Part shown: positions 59,476 through 64,000 of the stretch, one piece after another
Numbering within the stretch: position 1 is the first letter of the stretch
Layout: every line of letters begins with the position of its first letter
Origin: Siphonodentalium dalli
Taxonomy: Eukaryota; Mollusca; Scaphopoda; Gadilida; Siphonodentaliidae
DNA: 64,000 bases
Assembly (NCBI GenBank): GCA_032622095.1
Contig: CP136061.1
Span: 40,553,797 to 40,617,796 of the forward strand
Direction: 5' to 3'
Made by a program: the position numbers and the translations under genes
The notes under the pieces: generated by a model
The model's input: the letters and a program-made list of their open reading frames with translations, nothing else
What the model was told of the DNA's origin: nothing
The model's database searches: none

Positions 59476-59650
59476 CAAGTCTGGAATACTGTGATATTTG
59501 CAGAATGAGGTCCCCCAGAGGGTGAATTTAGTGATGCTGTCCCGCATTGTGGGCTAGTGTTACAAAATTCACCCTCTGGGGACCTCATTCTGTTTAGGCC
59601 TCAGATCATATTGAAGTTCTTCAGTTGACGTTGGTGATGTTCACCCATTA
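59476..59650. mobile_element. GAATGAGG-family MITE, left half
   Basis: It begins CAAGTCTGGAATACTGTG, then has the GAATGAGG hairpin and ATTGAAGTTCTTCAGTTGAC and GGTGATGTTCACCCATTAG, as in the copy at 16425. The right half is missing. Confidence 0.72.
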
Positions 59651-60325
59651 GTGTATGTTTCTATACTCATAGAAGCGTCGCTAATTGGTCACTTTGGGTT
59701 GAGGCTACCATGGTACCAATGATATACACAGACAATGTGTGTAATTTAAAGTATCGAACTTTGTGACAAAATAAGCACTCTTTGCAACTACCTATAGATC
59801 ATATTGCCTTCCGTTTTGGTTGGGCAAGTTGCAAATTGGGATTGCTGCTATGCGAATATTGTCACCATATGTATACAAGCACCATTTATTTAGCAATAAC
59901 ATAATGCTGTTTAAATTTGGTTTTGTTAACTCTGAAAATAACATATAAATCAAGTTATCCATCACTTATACAAACGTATATAGATTACTAATTCTAGTAC
60001 CGGTACCATGAAAATTGTCCAAGTACCGACGGTTCCAGTACAGGTACTGGTACCGTTGAGAAGCCTGCTTTGTGCTCTATAATTTGCAAAACACAAGAAT
60101 GTCTGTCTGTGATAACATTTCACTGTTTATTACACACTTGTTCCTAGAAGTACAGTGTTATTGCTGTTCCATATTTACAAATCTGTATGGAACATACGTT
60201 CCATACGCATCTCGTACTGGAACTATTTAAATAAAAGAATCATCACACATGACAAACACGCCCTGTATGAGCCTAAAGAAACCTTTTAATCCTGTATTTT
60301 TAATGCACAGATTCTAGGACACGAA
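59651..60325. other. Non-coding stretch
   Basis: No gene is supported. Around 59996-60055 the words GTACCGGTACC and GGTACTGGTACCG are inverted and may be the ends of a decayed small element. Confidence 0.45.
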
Positions 60326-60505
60326 GCGTGTAATAAACACAGAACGACACGATGTGTAAATGGGTTTGTCGATACAGAACTCGTGCTGTCGCGGAAGGAT
60401 AGAACGCGAGGCACAAGCGCCTCTCATTCTATCCTTCCGCAACAGCACTCGTGTCGTATCGACAAACCCATTTACATGTCGTGTCGTTCTGTGTATTTAT
60501 TACGC
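60326..60505. mobile_element. Near-perfect palindrome (~180 bp), foldback element
   Basis: The arms run from GCGTGTAATAAACACAGAAC through GACACGA, AATGGGTTTGTCGATAC, CTCGTGCTGT and GGAAGGATAGAA to a centre near 60415, then back in complement to TATTTATTACGC. Mismatches are few. No open frame and no certain target duplication. Confidence 0.7.
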
Positions 60506-60509
60506 ATGT

Positions 60510-61020
60510 GAATTATGAGAATTGTTGTCGTTTTAGGATAGCTCAACTTGAGGGAAATGATGCCCACATTCCACAGGTTTACATCCCTTGTTCAAGCTGT
60601 CAGTCCGTCAAACATTTTGTATGGTCATTGCAGTAGCATTTGTCAAATTTGAATGCCAGTCGGGAAAAGTTATAAGCTGCTATATATTGCAAAAAGAATA
60701 TTAAAAAACAAAAGGTTTTGTCCAAGGATTCAAGACATCTTGTCAGAGTTATTGTCCCGGGCATTGTTGAAAAATAGCAACATTTTTCATCTTTATTAAC
60801 ATTTAGCATTATTCAGAGTTTCGGTTAGAGGGGCAGCGGGTTCCTTTCAGGGTCCCTTTCCCCTCACCCAAATTTTCCCTCTACATATTCCCCTACCTGA
60901 CTCGCATATTAATGCCTACATCACCTGTGTATCTGCCACTAAATAACACCAACGGGGAATGATAAAAAAAAAATTGATTTGCCTGCTTATGCTGATCACA
61001 AGCACAAGTCAATCATTTTT
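60510..61020. other. Non-coding stretch
   Basis: A possible exon at 60536-60577 (TTTTAG...CACAG-GT) was considered and rejected because it does not match the phase of the exon at 59272. Nothing else is recognised. Confidence 0.45.
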
Positions 61021-62178
61021 AGCTCAACTTTAATGTTTGAGCTGTTGGGAACCGTCGTCAGTCAACAATTTCCTTCAGCTCACCCTACAGGCTGCATCCC
61101 TCATCCGATCATCACCAAACTTCATATGGTTCTTCAAGGTGACCTCTAGATGGGAGTTATCAATTTTTTCCGAAATTCATTTAAAAACATGGCCGCCGGT
61201 AGCCATTTTGAATTTCAAATATGAATCCATAGGCACACCCTGCAGCCTGCATTTATTGGAGAAATGTTTTGAAAATTTACGTGCATGTTTAGGATCACCT
61301 CTAGATGGGAGCTATAAAAAATTTGAGATTTTCGAAGAAAACATAGCCGCCGGCAGCCATCTTCGATTTTACCCTTTGCATGACTAAATCCTTTGGCTCA
61401 CCCTATAGACCACATCCCTCATCCGATCATCACCAAACTGCGTATGGGTCATCGGGATGACCTCTAGATGCGAGTCATCGATTATTTCTGAAAATCAATA
61501 AAAGCATGGATGCCAGCAGCCATCTTGGATTTACTCTTTGCATGAATAAATCCTTCAGCTCATCCCACAGGCAACATCCCTCATCCGATCATCACCAAAC
61601 TTCATATGGATCTTCAGGGTGACATCCAGATGGGAGCTTACAATGTTTTCCGAAATCTGTTAAAAACATAGCTGCCACCAGCAATCTTGGATTTCAAATT
61701 TGAATCCATCAGCTAAGCCCACAGCCCGTATTTATTGGAGAATTGTTTTGAAAACATCAGCTGGCATGTTTAGGATCACCTCTAGATGGGAGCCATCAAA
61801 TTTTAAAAAGGTTTGATGAAAAACATACTCTTAGCATGACTAAATCCTTTGGCACACCCTACAAACCACATCCATCATCTGATCATCACCAAACTTTATA
61901 TGGTTCTTCATGGTGACTTCTAGATGTGAGTGATCAATTTTGTTTTGAAAAAACATGGCTGTCAGTGGCCATTTTGGATTTTACTCTTTGCATGACTAAA
62001 TCCTTTGGCACACCCTGCAGGCCACATCCCTCATCCGATCGTCACCAAACTTGATAGGGATCTTCAGGGTGACCTCTAGATGGGAGCCATCGATTATTCC
62101 CAAAATTTGTTAAAAAACGTGGCTGCCAGTGGCCATCTTACTTTTACTCTTTGTCTGACTAAATCCTTTGGCACACCC

Positions 62179-62362
62179 TGTAATATTATTGTCTTTAATA
62201 TTATTGAATAATATGCAAACATAAGATATAGATAAAGTATAAAGATGGCGGTCTGCCATGTGCGATATCTCTGATAGCTCAATCGTCTATATTATATCTG
62301 GTCGCACATAATGGTGTCCTCTACAAACATATAAATCAGGATAACATAGTCAGAATACTACA
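62179..62362 (-). repeat. 3' LTR of the Ty3/gypsy element
   Basis: The borders TG...CA (on the minus strand TGTAGTATTC to ATATTACA) lie immediately downstream of a polypurine tract. No second LTR is in the window, so similarity between LTRs cannot be measured. Confidence 0.72.
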
Positions 62363-62451
62363 TCCTCCTTTTCCCCCAACAAAATAAAACACTCCTGTCT
62401 GGAGTTCGTTGCTGTTCACTTATTCAGCCCCATATCTGAGTGGCTGTTTGA

Positions 62452-63539
62452 TCAGTCTACCCAATCTGGTTCTGGGCATAGAATCTGATGGAACGTCACA
62501 TGCTTGAGGGCTCTATGTGTCATCTGGTTAAGGTACGGCGTAATATCGGCAACCGGTGCTTTGCGAATGTGTGAACGATTGCGTGTTAGAACATGTCCAG
62601 TCTCCTTCTGCACCTCATACGAACGATCTCTCCTTTCGGTTATGACTTCTGCAGGAAACCAAACTTTCCTAGCCTGATCAAGAACATTTACCGGCTGTCC
62701 ATTGATTAATGGTGGTAGTCCTTTTGTATGCGCATTCCCGTATAACCGCTGTTTTTCGACCACATCACGTAAATGGTCTTTGCAAGTTTCCGCGGATGTC
62801 GTTTTCCGTCTGCTCGGAAGTACGGTTGGTATTGGTCTGCCAAACATCAATTCGGCTAGGCTCGGTAGTACGAATGTTCAGTATCGCCAAGTTCATGTCG
62901 TTGCCAGATGTTATGCACTTTCTGATGATAGGTTTGATATACTTCACTTGCCCCTCTATGAATCCATTATCCTGAGGATGTCTAGGACTGCTAGTGACAT
63001 GCTCAATATTCCCCATTCTCTAAAGAATTCATCGTATTCACTTAGGAATTGTGGGCCGTTGTCGGATACAATCACTTTCGGAACACCTAGAAGTCTCAAT
63101 GTATCCTTTGTTGCGTTAACAATCGAACGGGCGGATAATGAATTAAGCTGCTTCACAATGGGATATCTGCTGAAGTAATCAGATATCAACAGGAAATGAG
63201 AACCTTTTATTTCGAACATATCGGTACCGAGCTTAACCCAGGACGCATTCGAACGATCGTGCATCACCATCGTCTCCTTTGGTTGCTGTGGTTGCAGTTC
63301 CTGACAGAATCGACAACTTTTGCACAGAAGCACTATATAGCATTTTCTCTATTACCTGATGACTTTGATGAAGCTGATTCAGATATATCCTTACGCAGGG
63401 TCGGTGGTATGAGTATTTGCTTCCCCTTGAAGATTACACCATCTTCAACAGCAAGTTCATCGTGATAATGCCACAACTCGCGAATGTCGGTAGGAAGTTC
63501 CTTTATTTTCTCAGGCCATCCAGAGAAAACCGTTTGCAT
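62452..63539 (-). pseudogene. Ty3/gypsy integrase, broken
   Basis: Successive minus-strand pieces follow the normal order. WPEKIKELPTDIRELWHYHD and ELAVEDGVIFKG (63539-63333) precede the zinc-binding region, which is mostly deleted at a frame break near 63333. LCKSCRFCQELQPQQP gives its C-x2-C end. The catalytic core shows GTDMF (first Asp), VSDNGPQF (second Asp) and, after a frameshift near 62990, SPRHPQDNGFIEG (the Glu). A C-terminal piece (62850-62452) has FGRPIPTVLPSR, KVWFPAEV and YEVQKETG. The enzyme would insert the element's cDNA, and this copy cannot work. Confidence 0.85.
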
Positions 63540-63545
63540 GAGACA

Positions 63546-63750
63546 TCGTAATACAGGGTTACAGCTTATCGCGCCTGCCGAATTAAGACAAGAACGATAA
63601 TGTTGAACTAGAAGTTCATGTTAACGAAATAAACATTAATTATTTATTAAGTGAACTGTTTCAAATGAAAATAATTTCATCTACACAATACAAGACCTTT
63701 ACTGTAACTTTTTGGCTTTCCTTCCTCTTTATCATTCTATTCATTGCTCA
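63546..63750. other. Unassigned sequence between the gypsy remnant and the HINE 3' end
   Basis: No motif is recognised. It may be residual gypsy or Helentron-like sequence. Confidence 0.4.
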
Positions 63751-63804
63751 GCAAAAAATAAACTCCTTCCCAAGTTGAGCACAGTGTCATTGACACTTTC
63801 ATTT

Positions 63805-64000
63805 ATGAAAGAATGCTTTTTTTTCAGAGCTATACCTATTAACAATTATTGCCTTATTCTGAAAGATATTGACCGGACATCGCAAAAAGCCAAGTGGTTG
63901 ATTCTGCCTGGTTACGTGGCAAAAATCACATTGTTCTGACTTGTTCTAATTTGTTATAACGTAGACGAGGTTCACTGAAGGGTGATCAGGAGTATTTCAT
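63805..64000. other. Flank at the window edge
   Basis: The stretch 63858-63920 resembles 7305-7372, so it is probably another dispersed repeat. No gene is seen. Confidence 0.4.

Larger units (their letters stand above)
62179..63545 (-). mobile_element. Ty3/gypsy LTR retrotransposon, 5'-truncated
   Basis: On the minus strand the order is integrase, polypurine tract (GGGGGAAAAGGAGGA, complement of 62363-62377), then a 184-bp LTR (62362 down to 62179) starting TGTAGTATTCTGAC and ending ATATTACA. Everything upstream of the integrase (gag, protease, RT, 5' LTR) is missing. The LTR borders core sequence of the Helentron-like element. The open frames are broken. Confidence 0.8.
61021..63803 (+). 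mobile_element. Helentron-like (HINE) element, copy 3, split
   Basis: It begins AGCTCAACTTTAATGTTTGA after TTTTT and has about seven core monomers (CCTCATCCGATCATCACCAA, GTGACCTCTAGATGGGAG, GCAGCCATCTTGGATTT). The core stops at ACCC before a Ty3/gypsy LTR at 62179. The family's 3' end (CCCAAGTTGAGCACAGTGTC, ATTGACAC, TTTCATT) reappears at 63771-63803. The core variant (CATCCGATCATCACCAAAC) differs from that of copies 1 and 2. Confidence 0.65.

Noticed and set aside
60536-60577. Possible small exon following the zinc-finger exon
   Set aside because: It has TTTTAG before and CAG-GT after, but in the phase required by the exon ending at 59272 it meets a TGA at once.

Overview
This is non-coding-rich eukaryotic nuclear DNA, not a bacterial or viral replicon. 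It has AT-rich sequence, GT-AG introns, and very dense nested transposons and satellites. Several repeat types (tandem-core repeats with GTCCGTCCG tracts, ATACCCCC...GGGGGTAT elements, Helentron-like elements with a ~156 bp core) are typical of marine molluscs and other lophotrochozoans, so I infer that kind of host; the species cannot be told from the sequence alone.

One host transcript can be followed on the + strand from about 17.4 kb to beyond 59.3 kb. Six exons have proper splice borders and compatible phases: 17438-17582, 19781-19891, 24785-24814, 29112-29204, 32464-33263 and 59099-59272. The first two encode a harmonin-like helical domain of the RTEL1 type. The last two encode a pair of matrin/ZFR-type C2H2 zinc fingers, the first of which is cut in half by a 25.8 kb intron. 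Between them lies a low-complexity linker with two in-frame minisatellites, one of which straddles a splice donor. Whether this is one fused gene or the end of one gene followed by another cannot be settled here.

Layout. 1-1.8 kb: nothing recognised except a decayed hAT end. 1.8-4.9 kb: a degenerate non-LTR retrotransposon on the minus strand, cut by a foldback element. 5.5-16.9 kb: MITEs, including a triple-nested set (8305-11370), Helentron-like elements and two piggyBac-type MITEs. 17.4-33.3 kb: exons and introns, with hAT elements, MITEs and two arrays of the same ~67 bp minisatellite in two introns. 33.7-58.5 kb: a G-rich ~59 bp satellite (about 15 kb in its main block) split by two long inverted-repeat transposons, each in the same TTAG of the monomer. 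The larger one carries three further nested insertions. 58.5-64 kb: the zinc-finger exon, a large palindrome, and a Helentron-like element interrupted by a broken Ty3/gypsy retrotransposon.

The main points of interest are the zinc finger split across a satellite-filled intron, the minisatellite that multiplies an in-frame splice donor, the shared target site of the two inverted-repeat elements, and the ~4 kb duplication inside the satellite.
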